Positions 15,264 through 24,047 of a stretch of DNA of 46,680 nucleotides are shown piece after piece; the stretch's first letter is position 1; each line of letters opens with the position of its first letter. Under the pieces are notes generated by a model. The model was not told where the DNA came from. It saw only the letters and a list, made by a program, of their open reading frames with translations, and made no database searches. A program made the translations under genes and the position numbers. Location: assembly GCA_002373325.1 (NCBI GenBank), contig DFKI01000168.1:1-46680 (forward strand), in the 5' to 3' direction. The DNA is from Treponema sp. UBA3649. GTDB lineage: Bacteria; Spirochaetota; Spirochaetia; Treponematales; Treponemataceae.

Positions 15264-17434
15264 TTTCGCGCCCCCTTGTCAGATTTTTTTTCAGAAGTAA
15301 TTTCCCGGCTGTCGTCAGGATTGTAGCGGAGCATGATTCTTCTTTTTCTGCGGCTCCTCAGAATGTAGACGAAAAGTCCAATCAGCGCGCAAATCAGGGC
15401 AAGTCCAATCTCGTTGAAATACTTCACCGCATTTGCCAAAAATCCCTTGTTGGTTTTAAGTGTGTTCAGGCTGAGACCCTTTGTCCGCATCGTGCAGAGA
15501 TCGCTCTTTCCGTTCATGTAGTCAATCGCGTTTTCAAGGAGAAGGGCTGTGGTCTGTGAAATCTGCTGGGAGAGAATCGGTCCCGTTATGCCGGATGTCG
15601 CGAACACCATGATTTTTCCGCTCTGTATGCTTTTCGAAAGATGGCTGTCCGACTCGTATGTCTCTTCCGTTGTGTCCTCTGTCTCAGATTTTTCGTCCTC
15701 GTTTTCTCCGCCCGTCTTTGATTTTTCTTCCTTGACGGCTTTGTCAAACGCGCTCGGAAATTTTCCCTCGACAAGAACGGCTATGTCCTCGCTTTTCATA
15801 TCCTTTTTGTCCGGTGCCTGTATGAGTCCCGGCTGCAGTATGAAATCCTCCGAAACTGTCCATGACTGGGCTGATGTCCTTGCAAGAACCGTCACGTTCT
15901 CTCCGCTGATTTTTTTTGCCTCGGAAACGTCGATGGAACCCGGCTGCAGAATCAGTGTCTGTCCCAGATTTTTTGTGACCACATGTTTTTGGTTGAGCGA
16001 ATGGTTGTCGAGAAGGGGAGCGTAGTAAATCTCCTGCCATCCCTGTTGTGTCTGTGCCCTCGCGCATTCCATGTCCATCGTGTATGATTTCTGGAGCTTG
16101 ATTCCGTACTTCTCAAGGATTTTCTCAAGTCCCGTCTCAAGGATTGGGTATGTGGGCATGGTGTAGGGATTGTCCTGCTGCGGCTGTCCGAACGGATCCT
16201 GGAACACAATCAGGTTTCCTCCCCTCATCAAAAACTGGTCGAGTTTGTATAGCTCAATTTCCGAGAATGCAGATTGGGGGCCGTTTATCATAACCGACTC
16301 CACGTTGAGCGGAATGTCGCTTTCGGAAAGATTCACTTCCTTGAACGAGTAGCGGTCCTGAACCATGTAGCTCATCATGGCGGCTCCGTTCTCCTCGTCA
16401 GTGAGTGAGAGCTCCCCATGTCCCGTGATGTATGCGACGGTGGATATGTTGGAGGCGAGTGCCTTCAGACTTTCATCGAGATTTTCCTCAAGTCCGTCCA
16501 GATTCTGAATCGTGTAGCCTGTGGTTCCCCTCATCAAATCCAAGCTTCTTCCAATCTGGAAAGGAATGACCTTTGATTTCTCTCCGCTTTCCATCACGAG
16601 AGCAAGTGTTCCGTATGAGATTCTTCCGTCTGAACTTTCGAGCGGGAAGGTCGGCGTTCCGTATCTTTCCTGGAGTGAGGGAACTTCCGATGACTGGGGG
16701 TCCTTTACGCTTAGGCTCAGAATGCCCTCGTATTTTTTGTTCAGGCTGTTCACGCACTGTTTTGCGATGGATTCAATCTCGTCGTAGCCGGAGAGGTTCA
16801 GATCCTTCAGGTTCGAGCTTCTGTAAAGCGTTATCTCAACTCCGTCCGAAAGATTTGTGAGCGCGTTGGTTCCCGCAATCACTTTGTTTATGGCCGTGGT
16901 GATTTTGTATTCTATTCCGCTGGTCTCCGAAAGTCCGTTCAGTACTTCGGTCTGGTCGGCGTAGGAAACCACAAGTCCCATGAATGCGTTTTTGAAGCCC
17001 ACCTCGTTGTTTTTGATTTCGCGTATCTGGAACTGCTGCACACCATAGCTTGCCGCAAGCTCCTGATTCTCTTCCTTGTCCATGTCGAAGTATTCGTAGG
17101 AAAAATTGCTGCTGCCTGAGTTCTTGTATTCGGAAAGCAAATCCCTCACGTACTGGTTCACGGTGGAGTAGGGAGCCTGAAGTTTGTCGGTGAAAAAGAC
17201 CTTGATGCTAAGCGGCTCATCCAGTGTCCTTACGACTTCCCGGCTTGCCTGAGAGAGCGAGTATGATTTCGGACCCGTGATGTCCTTTCTGATGAATGTC
17301 CTTGACGCCACAAGATTGAGCAGGACAAGCATGATGACAAGCAGAGCAAATGTTCCGCTCGGATTTTCAAGCCACGAGTGAAATTTTTTCCCCGCGCCTT
17401 TGATTGCATTTTTTATGGTAGATCTTACGTTCAT
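15260..17434 (-). CDS. gldG: GldG-like ABC transporter auxiliary protein
   Basis: A 724-residue protein with an N-terminal membrane helix (about 28-48), a large extracytoplasmic ABC_transp_aux domain (about 55-590), an acidic low-complexity stretch (about 555-600) and a C-terminal helix (about 665-690) before a basic tail. Such proteins pair with GldA/GldF-type ATPase and permease. In Bacteroidetes the Gld proteins are tied to gliding; in spirochaetes the module exists without gliding, so the name reflects homology only. It starts 4 nt after the permease stop and ends overlapping the DUF4340 gene by 4 nt. Confidence 0.85.
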   Translation of the reverse strand: MNVRSTIKNAIKGAGKKFHSWLENPSGTFALLVIMLVLLNLVASRTFIRKDITGPKSYSLSQASREVVRTLDEPLSIKVFFTDKLQAPYSTVNQYVRDLLSEYKNSGSSNFSYEYFDMDKEENQELAASYGVQQFQIREIKNNEVGFKNAFMGLVVSYADQTEVLNGLSETSGIEYKITTAINKVIAGTNALTNLSDGVEITLYRSSNLKDLNLSGYDEIESIAKQCVNSLNKKYEGILSLSVKDPQSSEVPSLQERYGTPTFPLESSDGRISYGTLALVMESGEKSKVIPFQIGRSLDLMRGTTGYTIQNLDGLEENLDESLKALASNISTVAYITGHGELSLTDEENGAAMMSYMVQDRYSFKEVNLSESDIPLNVESVMINGPQSAFSEIELYKLDQFLMRGGNLIVFQDPFGQPQQDNPYTMPTYPILETGLEKILEKYGIKLQKSYTMDMECARAQTQQGWQEIYYAPLLDNHSLNQKHVVTKNLGQTLILQPGSIDVSEAKKISGENVTVLARTSAQSWTVSEDFILQPGLIQAPDKKDMKSEDIAVLVEGKFPSAFDKAVKEEKSKTGGENEDEKSETEDTTEETYESDSHLSKSIQSGKIMVFATSGITGPILSQQISQTTALLLENAIDYMNGKSDLCTMRTKGLSLNTLKTNKGFLANAVKYFNEIGLALICALIGLFVYILRSRRKRRIMLRYNPDDSREITSEKKSDKGARK

Positions 17435-17438
17435 TTTT

Positions 17439-18704
17439 TCAGCCCTTCATGGATTTTTTTATGGCACGCACAGTCAGCACGATGAAAAGTACGGTGACTG
17501 AGACAAAATAAATCAAGTCCCTCGTGTCAAGGATGCCCCTGGAGATTGAGTCGAAATGCCTTGTCGCGCTCAAAAACGAGAACAGAGACACGAATGGTCC
17601 CGGAAGCAGCATGAGGAAGACGTGCATCATGGAAAGAGCAAGGCACAGGGCAAGGGATATGAGCAGTGCCAGAATCTGATTTTTTGTCTTTGCCGAGCAG
17701 TACACTCCGATCGCCGTAAAGGCCGCCGCAAGGAAAATGGATCCGACGTATCCTCCGATGATGGGGCCCGCGTCAGGATTTCCGAAAATGCAGCAGGCAA
17801 TCACGTAGAAAACGGAGGGAAGAAGCATTGTCAGCGCAGAGACAAGGGACGCTATGTATTTGCCGGCAACCACATCAGAAACTGTTACCGGAAGAGTCAG
17901 AAGTGTCTCGAATGAGCCGCTCTTGTTTTCCTCCGCGAAGACCCTCATGGTGAGAGCCGGGATAAAAAGACTTAAGAGAAGCGGGAGAGTCTGGAAATAA
18001 TCCCTGAGTTCCGCACGGTTGGCAAGAAAGAATGTCGAGAAGAACATGAATCCGGAAAGAGCGAGAAAGAGGGATGTGACGATGTATGCGATGGGACCCG
18101 AGAAATAGGACTTGAGCTCCCTTTTCGCGATGACAGGCCAGAGACTTTTTCTCTTTGCCCCACCCTGATTTGCAGGACCCTCGACTGCGGGTTTCTGCAC
18201 CATTGCCTGAGTTTGGGTCATATCATCATCCGGAGATTTCTCTTCTTCCCTGGATTCTTCCATGCTGATTTTTTCATCCGTATCTTCTTGCTCTGCCTCA
18301 TGATTTTCCGAAGCAGGATTTTCCGAAGCAGACTGATTTTCGGAAACTGAATCCCCTGCGTCCCTTTTCACGTCGCTTTCCGTGATTGACTCAGGCTCTG
18401 TCGCATCGGGGGTTTCCGCCTCCCTTGATTTTTTAGTCCTTCCTTTTCTTGCGGATTTTTTTACTTTTCCCGGAGTCTTTTCTTCGGCAAGAGATTTCTC
18501 ACCCGCATCTTTTTCTTCATCAGCAGTTCCACCCGTGGATTTTTCACCGACGGAGGGAGCTTCCGAAAGCGGATCGGATGAGGACAAGGCGAGAAATGCC
18601 GCACGCAGGGCCTGACTTTCTGTCAACAGCTTCTCATAATCAGCCGCGGTACGTTTTCCCGAAGAGTTGTTTTCTCCGTTTATGTTTTCCTTGTTTTCTT
18701 CCAT
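17439..18704 (-). CDS. gldF: ABC-2 permease (GldF-like) with long acidic N-terminal extension
   Basis: A 421-residue protein. Residues about 186-421 are a normal six-helix ABC-2 permease, beginning at WPVIAKRELKSYF and including the FAEENKSGSFETLLTLPVT motif of the family. The first roughly 185 residues are hydrophilic, very rich in Glu, Ser and Lys, and look disordered, with one basic patch (KVKKSARKGRTKK) and repeated SEN/ASEN units. The family usually starts just before the first helix, so this extension is unusual. The GGGAGGTG site before the ATG at 18704 supports the long form, and TAATG overlap couples it to the ATPase. Part of the GldA/F/G operon. Confidence 0.88.
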   Translation of the reverse strand: MEENKENINGENNSSGKRTAADYEKLLTESQALRAAFLALSSSDPLSEAPSVGEKSTGGTADEEKDAGEKSLAEEKTPGKVKKSARKGRTKKSREAETPDATEPESITESDVKRDAGDSVSENQSASENPASENHEAEQEDTDEKISMEESREEEKSPDDDMTQTQAMVQKPAVEGPANQGGAKRKSLWPVIAKRELKSYFSGPIAYIVTSLFLALSGFMFFSTFFLANRAELRDYFQTLPLLLSLFIPALTMRVFAEENKSGSFETLLTLPVTVSDVVAGKYIASLVSALTMLLPSVFYVIACCIFGNPDAGPIIGGYVGSIFLAAAFTAIGVYCSAKTKNQILALLISLALCLALSMMHVFLMLLPGPFVSLFSFLSATRHFDSISRGILDTRDLIYFVSVTVLFIVLTVRAIKKSMKG

Positions 18705-19669
18705 TATTCTTCACCTCCCGTCGTGAGAACCCTGAACACATCCTCAAGGCTGTTTTTCTGCATCTCAAGCCCGTAGAGCTCCCAGCCCCGGTTTACTACA
18801 AGCCTTGCGATTTCAGGTCTCAGATCGTTTCCCTCATCATCAGGATTTTTCAGTCCCACGCTCACCTTGATGAGTTTCTGATTTTTTCCGTCAGACGCTT
18901 CGTTTTCCTCCGTTATCTTGCAGGACTCCACTCCTTTCAGAGCCTCCAGAGCGAATTGAAGCTGTGTCTTGTTCGCCTTTCCGACCAAAAGACTGATTGT
19001 GCCGGAGCTTCCGTATCTTTCCCTCAGCTCGTCGGTGGGGGAGTCGGCGACTTTTTTTCCTCCCGAGATGATTATGACACGGCTGCAAAGTGTCTCAACC
19101 TCGCTCAGAATATGGGTCGAGATTATGACCGTCCTTGTCTCACCGATTTTTTTTATCAGGGAACGCACCTCGCTTACCTGGTTCGGATCAAGACCGCTTG
19201 TTGGCTCGTCAAGTATGAGAATCTCAGGGTTTCCCATGAGCGCATGAGCCAGTCCCACACGCTGCTTGTTTCCCCTTGAAAGCTCCGAGATGTTTTTGTG
19301 CATGATTTCCTTGAGTCCGCAGATTTCCGCAAGATGAGGAATCCTCTCGGACACATCCACGCCGTTCATCTCCGCCACATACTCAAGATAATCCTCCACG
19401 ATCATCTCTCCGTAAAGGGGCGCGGATTCCGGCATGTATCCGATTTTTTTCTTGGTCTCCACGGGAAATTCCTTCACGTCCATTCCGTCAATCAGTACGA
19501 ATCCTTCGCTTGGCTCAAGGAATCCCGTTATCATTCGCATTGTGGTGGTCTTTCCGGCTCCGTTTGGTCCCAGAAGCCCCACGATTTCTCCAGTCTTAAT
19601 GGAAAAGCTGATGTTGTCCACCGCCCGGAAGGTACCGAACTGCATGGACACATGCTGAACTTCAATCAT
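18704..19669 (-). CDS. gldA: ABC transporter ATPase (GldA-like)
   Basis: A 321-residue ATPase of the ABC-2/GldA type. Walker A is GPNGAGKTT, the signature LSRGNKQRVGLAHAL (the usual LSGG is LSRG, as in many of this subfamily), and Walker B ILILDEPTSGLD. The C-terminal 100 residues form the extra domain seen in this family. The start at 19669 (ATG) is preferred to the GTG at 19684, because GGAG lies 9 nt before it. It is the first gene of a minus-strand operon down to the VanZ-like gene: ATPase, permease, GldG, DUF4340, NYN protein and VanZ. Confidence 0.92.
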   Translation of the reverse strand: MIEVQHVSMQFGTFRAVDNISFSIKTGEIVGLLGPNGAGKTTTMRMITGFLEPSEGFVLIDGMDVKEFPVETKKKIGYMPESAPLYGEMIVEDYLEYVAEMNGVDVSERIPHLAEICGLKEIMHKNISELSRGNKQRVGLAHALMGNPEILILDEPTSGLDPNQVSEVRSLIKKIGETRTVIISTHILSEVETLCSRVIIISGGKKVADSPTDELRERYGSSGTISLLVGKANKTQLQFALEALKGVESCKITEENEASDGKNQKLIKVSVGLKNPDDEGNDLRPEIARLVVNRGWELYGLEMQKNSLEDVFRVLTTGGEE

Positions 19670-19900
19670 TTTTCTATTCTCCACACCGCAGGTTTCCCCG
19701 CATGATTTTCAAATCGGCAGGCATTAAAAAAAAATCATTTTAAATGAATTTTTCCGAAATGTCTGTTCTCATATTATAATAAATTCCGTCCCTTTCGGCT
19801 ATAAAAATGCGGATAAATAACAGATTTTTTAGGAGAATCGGGAGCCTGACGAAACTTGAGAGACTTTTTAAATTCCCTACTATACTTCCATTGAAAAAAG

Positions 19901-19909
19901 TGATATAAT
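19901..19909 (+). promoter_or_regulatory. Extended -10 promoter of parA, 9 nt before the ATG
   Basis: TGATATAAT is an extended -10 box (TG, one base, TATAAT) ending 9 nt before the parA ATG. No good -35 and no Shine-Dalgarno is present, so transcription should start within 1-3 nt of the start codon. The rest of the 19670-19900 gap holds an AT-rich stretch with a palindromic ATTATAAT (19773-19780) usable as -10 on either strand, but no gene. Confidence 0.6.
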
Positions 19910-19918
19910 GGAAGCATT

Positions 19919-20674
19919 ATGGGAAAGGTTTTTGTTTTTGTTAACCAAAAAGGCGGCGTGGGCAAAACCACATCGGCAATCAATATAGGGGCCTACATTG
20001 CCAAATCAGGCAAGAAAGTTCTTCTCGTTGACTTTGACAGCCAGGGAAACATGTCATCCGGCGTTGGTGTCGGAAGAGGAAAACCCACTATCTATGAGCT
20101 GATGGCCGAATCCGCAAGCCATGAGAACGCGATAAGACACACGGCTTTGAAAAATCTGGATGCCATAAGCGCTGACAACGACCTTTCCGGGGCTGCCATT
20201 GAGCTTGTTGACGAGGAAAACCGTGAGTTCTTTCTTAAAAAAGCCCTTGCTCCGGTTAGGGAAAAATACGATTACATACTGATTGACTGTCCTCCGTCCC
20301 TTGGCATACTTACGACGAACGGACTTGCCGCAGCTGATGCAGTGCTTGTTCCCATGCAGTGTGAATTCTTTGCGATGGAAGGAATCTCGCTTCTTTTACA
20401 GACCGTGAAAAGGGTCCAGCAGAAGATAAATCCCAGCCTTGTAATCGGGGGAATTTTCTTCACCATGTACGACAGCAGGACGAGACTTGCCCAGGATGTC
20501 GTGATGCAGGTCAAGAGCTATTTCAAGGACGTGGTTTTCAATACGATAATTCCCAGAAACATAAGGCTTTCTGAGGCTCCCTCATACGGAAAACCAATCT
20601 GCCTTTACGATCCGAACTGCGTGGGTGCGAAGAGCTATGAAAAACTGTCTGAAGAGGTATTGAGCCGTGGCTAA
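19919..20674 (+). CDS. parA: Chromosome-partitioning ATPase ParA (Soj)
   Basis: A 251-residue ParA/MinD-type ATPase. The deviant Walker A motif KGGVGKTT is at residues 11-18, then VDFDSQGN, IDCPPSLG (Walker B) and the usual C-terminal NTIIPRNIRLSEAPSYGKP. It binds DNA non-specifically with ATP and moves ParB-parS complexes during chromosome segregation. It overlaps parB by 8 nt. No Shine-Dalgarno precedes the ATG, which lies 9 nt after a TATAAT box. No obvious parS site is seen in this window by eye. Confidence 0.95.
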   Translation: MGKVFVFVNQKGGVGKTTSAINIGAYIAKSGKKVLLVDFDSQGNMSSGVGVGRGKPTIYELMAESASHENAIRHTALKNLDAISADNDLSGAAIELVDEENREFFLKKALAPVREKYDYILIDCPPSLGILTTNGLAAADAVLVPMQCEFFAMEGISLLLQTVKRVQQKINPSLVIGGIFFTMYDSRTRLAQDVVMQVKSYFKDVVFNTIIPRNIRLSEAPSYGKPICLYDPNCVGAKSYEKLSEEVLSRG

Positions 20675-21611
20675 GCAAAAGACAAAGGGACTGGGAAAGG
20701 GATTCAACGCCGTCATGGAGGAGATTTCCCCAACCGAAACAGAAAATACTCCTCAGCTTGTAAAGTCGAAACTGCCGGAAGGTGTGTCCGCTGATGACGA
20801 CGGTACTTTGTGGGTGAATCCCAAGCTTCTGAAGCCGAATCCGTTTCAGCCCCGCCATTATTTTGACCAGGAGAAACTTGACGAGCTTACGGAGAACGTG
20901 CGGCAGGAGGGAATTCTTTCCCCAATCATCATCGAGGACGCGGGAGACGGTTCCTTCTATATAATAGCGGGTGAAAGACGAACCAGGGCTTCCATTGCGG
21001 CTGGACTTGAGAAGGTTCCGGTACAGCTCAGAAAATATTCGGACAGCAGAAAACTTGAGGTCGCTCTGATTGAGAACATACAGCGCACCGATTTGAATCC
21101 CGTCGAAGAGGCACAGGCATACTATCAGCTGATGGAGCTTGAGAACATCACCCAGGAGGAGGTCGCGAAAAAGGTCGGAAAAAACAGGTCCACAGTCGCG
21201 AACTCAATCCGTCTGCTCAAACTTCCGCAGGACATGCTCGATTCCCTTGCGTCAGGTGCAATCAGCGCGGGTCATGCAAAGAGCCTTCTTTCCGTAATCA
21301 ATCCGTCGGACCAGAGGGTTCTTTACACGAGGCTTCTTTCTCAGGATCTTTCGGTCCGTGAGTGCGAGAGACAGGCCATTGAGATGAACGGAGGCGGCAG
21401 GGCTCTAAAAGACCAAAAGGACGGGAAAAAGCCGAAGAAGGACAACCGCGATCCGAATTACATCGCCATAGAGCAGCAGTTCGTGGACGCTCTCGGAACC
21501 AAGGTTCAGATGAAGGGAACGTTCGAAAAGGGAACGGTCACAATCACCTATTTTACTAAGGACGATCTGGACCGTATCTACAATGTGATTGCGAAACCCA
21601 AAAACGAGTAG
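20667..21611 (+). CDS. parB: Chromosome-partitioning protein ParB (Spo0J)
   Basis: A 314-residue CTP-dependent DNA clamp. It has the N-terminal Arg box GERRTRAS, the preceding NPFQPRHYFDQEKL motif, a helix-turn-helix (TQEEVAKKVGKNRSTVAN) for parS binding, and a C-terminal dimerisation region after a Lys/Asp-rich linker (about 235-260). It starts with GTG inside the last codons of parA; GAGG lies 9 nt upstream. Confidence 0.95.
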   Translation: MAKQKTKGLGKGFNAVMEEISPTETENTPQLVKSKLPEGVSADDDGTLWVNPKLLKPNPFQPRHYFDQEKLDELTENVRQEGILSPIIIEDAGDGSFYIIAGERRTRASIAAGLEKVPVQLRKYSDSRKLEVALIENIQRTDLNPVEEAQAYYQLMELENITQEEVAKKVGKNRSTVANSIRLLKLPQDMLDSLASGAISAGHAKSLLSVINPSDQRVLYTRLLSQDLSVRECERQAIEMNGGGRALKDQKDGKKPKKDNRDPNYIAIEQQFVDALGTKVQMKGTFEKGTVTITYFTKDDLDRIYNVIAKPKNE

Positions 21612-21624
21612 ATGAGGCAATTAT

Positions 21625-22218
21625 ATGGAAGATTTTGACTTGAACAGTGACCCGTGGAACGTAAGCGGAAAAAAAGATTTGAACGAAGGGACTTTTTCCT
21701 CTGAATCAGCGTCGGGAAGCGGGACTGAGCCTGAAAAAAGCGACGGGATTTCCTACTCGGTGATTGCTGTTCCACCCGGGGGAGACTGGAGCGGAACTGA
21801 AAAAACTGGGGATGAGCATATTGAGCATACTAGTCGTGTTGAGAACACTAATCGTATTGAGAATACTAGTCGTATTGAGAATACTGGTCGTACTGAGAAT
21901 ACTAGTCGTGTTGAAAAGGATTTTTACATAGAGGAAAAGAAGGATAGCGGACTTTCGGACAGGGATTCTGAGCTTTACAGGATTTTTGCGGTGATTTCGA
22001 TGATTTGCGGCATACTTTCCATTATGGGAGGAATCTTTCCGTTCGGGATTGTCGCTCTGGTTTTAGGCATTCTCTCAAAAAAGGGTGGAAAGAAAACTCC
22101 CTATGCCACAATCGGAATTGTCTGTGCTCTCGTGAGCATAATTTCAACCATTTTGATTTGCGGACTGGCAATCTGGCTCATAACGCATGTGATGAACTAC
22201 AGTCTGAACTTTATCTAG
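21625..22218 (+). CDS. DUF4190-type membrane protein with tandem hexapeptide repeats
   Basis: A 197-residue protein. Residues 1-65 are polar and Ser/Gly/Glu-rich. Residues 67-96 are five tandem hexapeptides of consensus ENTSRI/V, encoded by an 18-bp DNA repeat. Residues about 120-190 are two helices of the DUF4190 type (ISMICGILSIMGG, then GIVCALVSIIST, with glycine zipper spacing). The ATG is preceded by GAGG at 7 nt. It follows parB by 13 nt, which suggests co-transcription. The repeat could act as a spacer or binding surface on the cytoplasmic side. Function unknown. Confidence 0.8.
   Translation: MEDFDLNSDPWNVSGKKDLNEGTFSSESASGSGTEPEKSDGISYSVIAVPPGGDWSGTEKTGDEHIEHTSRVENTNRIENTSRIENTGRTENTSRVEKDFYIEEKKDSGLSDRDSELYRIFAVISMICGILSIMGGIFPFGIVALVLGILSKKGGKKTPYATIGIVCALVSIISTILICGLAIWLITHVMNYSLNFI
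21823..21912 (+). repeat. 18-bp coding tandem repeat, five copies
   Basis: Five exact-length 18-bp units of consensus GAGAATACTAGTCGTRTT lie in frame in the DUF4190 protein. Because 18 is a multiple of 3, gain or loss of a unit would change protein length without shifting frame. Confidence 0.95.
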
Positions 22219-22287
22219 GAAAGATTAATGTCCTGGTCTTCCGAGGATTCGTCGCGGATGGCAAATAATTTATCGCTGGAGGGTTTA

Positions 22288-23340
22288 ATGGAAAGCACTG
22301 ATTTTGACAAAAACGACTATCACAGGATTCTCTGTCCTGATGTCCCGGATTTTCTTCACACATACACGAGGCTTTCTCTCCTGCAGAGACTTTCCGGTGT
22401 GGGACTTCTTTGCGGCACAGACTGGACTCCTCTTTTTCACAACAGGTTCTTTTACTCAAGGCTCGACCACTCCATAGGAACTGCCCTGATTGTCTGGAAT
22501 TTCACCCACGACAAAAAGCAGACTCTTGCAGGACTCATGCACGACATCTCCGCACCCGCCTTCAGCCATGTGATTGATTTCAGGAACGGGGACACTGCGA
22601 CACAGGAAAGCACCGAGGAACCGACCCGACGCATGATAAACGAGGACATGGATTTGAGCTCACTTCTTTTCAGCCATGGAATCTACAAGTATGAGATTGA
22701 CAACTACCATCTCTACCCGGTTGCGGACAACGAGCTTCCGGGACTGAACGCGGACAGGCTTGAGTACATGTATCCTTCCGGAGCCGCTTTGGACGGAATC
22801 TGGACGATGGATCAAATCAGCAGGAACTATTCGCAGGTTACGGTCCTCAAAAACGAGAGGAGCGAGGATGAGCTCGGATTTTTGAGCATGGAGGCCGCCC
22901 GTGAGTATACGGAGAAATTCCTTGAGACATCCATGATTCTGCAGAAGAACGAGGACAAGCTTTCCATGCAGCTTCTTGCCGATGTGGTCGCACGTGCACT
23001 TGAATGCGGCTATATAATGGAAGAGGATTTATACACGCTCGAGGAAGATTACATAATCCGCAAATTCGATTCCATCGCTGAGAGAAAACTGGATGAGAAA
23101 TTCACGAGGCTCTACAAGACTTTCCGCAAGATGAAAAAAATCACGCGCTCAGATTCCGCCTTGGACAACTGTTACTGCGTGTCCCTTAACGTGAAGAAGC
23201 GCTATGTTGATCCCCTTGTGAAAAATGATATAGGCGGAGCGTACAGGCTCTCTTCAATCTGTCCTGAGGCAAAGGCTTTCATTGATGATTTCCTTGCGTT
23301 CAAGGACAGTCCCTACGGATGCGTTCCCTGGGAGGAGTGA
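22288..23340 (+). CDS. HD-domain phosphohydrolase (COG1078-like)
   Basis: A 350-residue cytoplasmic HD-superfamily hydrolase. Metal ligands are visible as RLDHSIGTA, then LAGLMHDIS, then FSHVIDF, the H...HD...D order of this family, whose better-known members cleave dNTPs. Start choice: GGAGGG lies 4 nt before the ATG at 22288; an in-frame ATG at 22228 with a weaker AGGAAAG site would add 20 residues. The stop overlaps the next ATG (TGATG), so it is translationally coupled to the AraC-type regulator. Substrate is not predictable from sequence alone. Confidence 0.85.
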   Translation: MESTDFDKNDYHRILCPDVPDFLHTYTRLSLLQRLSGVGLLCGTDWTPLFHNRFFYSRLDHSIGTALIVWNFTHDKKQTLAGLMHDISAPAFSHVIDFRNGDTATQESTEEPTRRMINEDMDLSSLLFSHGIYKYEIDNYHLYPVADNELPGLNADRLEYMYPSGAALDGIWTMDQISRNYSQVTVLKNERSEDELGFLSMEAAREYTEKFLETSMILQKNEDKLSMQLLADVVARALECGYIMEEDLYTLEEDYIIRKFDSIAERKLDEKFTRLYKTFRKMKKITRSDSALDNCYCVSLNVKKRYVDPLVKNDIGGAYRLSSICPEAKAFIDDFLAFKDSPYGCVPWEE

Positions 23341-24029
23341 TGTTTTCCCGGAAAAAGATTCTGATAATCGGGACTGATTCAAGGCTCGCTCCATTTTTTT
23401 CCGGGGACTGCGACATCGAGGTGATTTCCTCCCCCGCGTTCATTCCGGCCCTTCTCTACGGCTTCATCCCTGACCTGATTGTGGTGGATTCTGTTTACGA
23501 CATTGACATCAAAGTCATCAGGGCGAACGAAAAGCTCATTTTCACCCCCATCCTGATTCTCGCGGACGACATGCAGATTTTCGCGAATCTTGGAAAAATT
23601 TCAGATTTCCCTAGAATCATGTTGTGCTCAACATCATTTCTGAAGGAGGAAAAGGTCCGAAAAAGGATAGGGGAGATTCTGGACGACAAGAAAAAATTCC
23701 TTCCTCCCAAAACAGGCGCGATCGTAAAAAGAATCATCGTCTACATCAGCATGAGCTATTCGAAAAATCTGACACGGGAATCCCTTGCTGAGGTGGCAGG
23801 AACTTCGGAGGACTATCTCTCCAAAATCTTCCGCTCCGAGATGGGGCTCTTGCTCTGGGACTATCTTACGCTCACAAGACTTCACGAGGCGGAGCATCTT
23901 CTTTCACAGACGGGTCTCTCCGTTTCTGAGGTCGCGGCAAAGACTGGATTCGAGGATCCCGCGTATTTCAACCGGATTTTCAAAAAGCATTTCGGTATGC
24001 CGCCGGGACAGTTTCGGAAAGGTGAGTGA
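23340..24029 (+). CDS. AraC-family regulator with degenerate receiver-like N-terminus
   Basis: A 229-residue regulator. The N-terminal about 115 residues resemble a response-regulator receiver fold (ILIIGTDSRL, then PDLIVVDS). The acidic pair normally found after the first strand is absent, so phosphorylation is doubtful. Residues about 130-228 are an AraC/XylS double helix-turn-helix with the family pattern SLAEVAGTSEDYLSKIFR and VSEVAAKTGFEDPAYFNRIFK. The start at 23340 has GGAGG 4 nt upstream and overlaps the HD gene stop by one base. Target genes unknown; coupling suggests it works with the HD hydrolase. Confidence 0.85.
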   Translation: MFSRKKILIIGTDSRLAPFFSGDCDIEVISSPAFIPALLYGFIPDLIVVDSVYDIDIKVIRANEKLIFTPILILADDMQIFANLGKISDFPRIMLCSTSFLKEEKVRKRIGEILDDKKKFLPPKTGAIVKRIIVYISMSYSKNLTRESLAEVAGTSEDYLSKIFRSEMGLLLWDYLTLTRLHEAEHLLSQTGLSVSEVAAKTGFEDPAYFNRIFKKHFGMPPGQFRKGE

Positions 24030-24047
24030 AAAATCTAAAGGGATTCC

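Noticed and set aside
18449..19279. 276-residue frame opposite the ABC ATPase and permease
   Set aside because: It spans the junction of two well-supported genes on the other strand and shows no family features.
19670..19918. parS site or replication origin near parAB
   Set aside because: No parS-like palindrome, DnaA boxes or dnaA gene is visible in the window.
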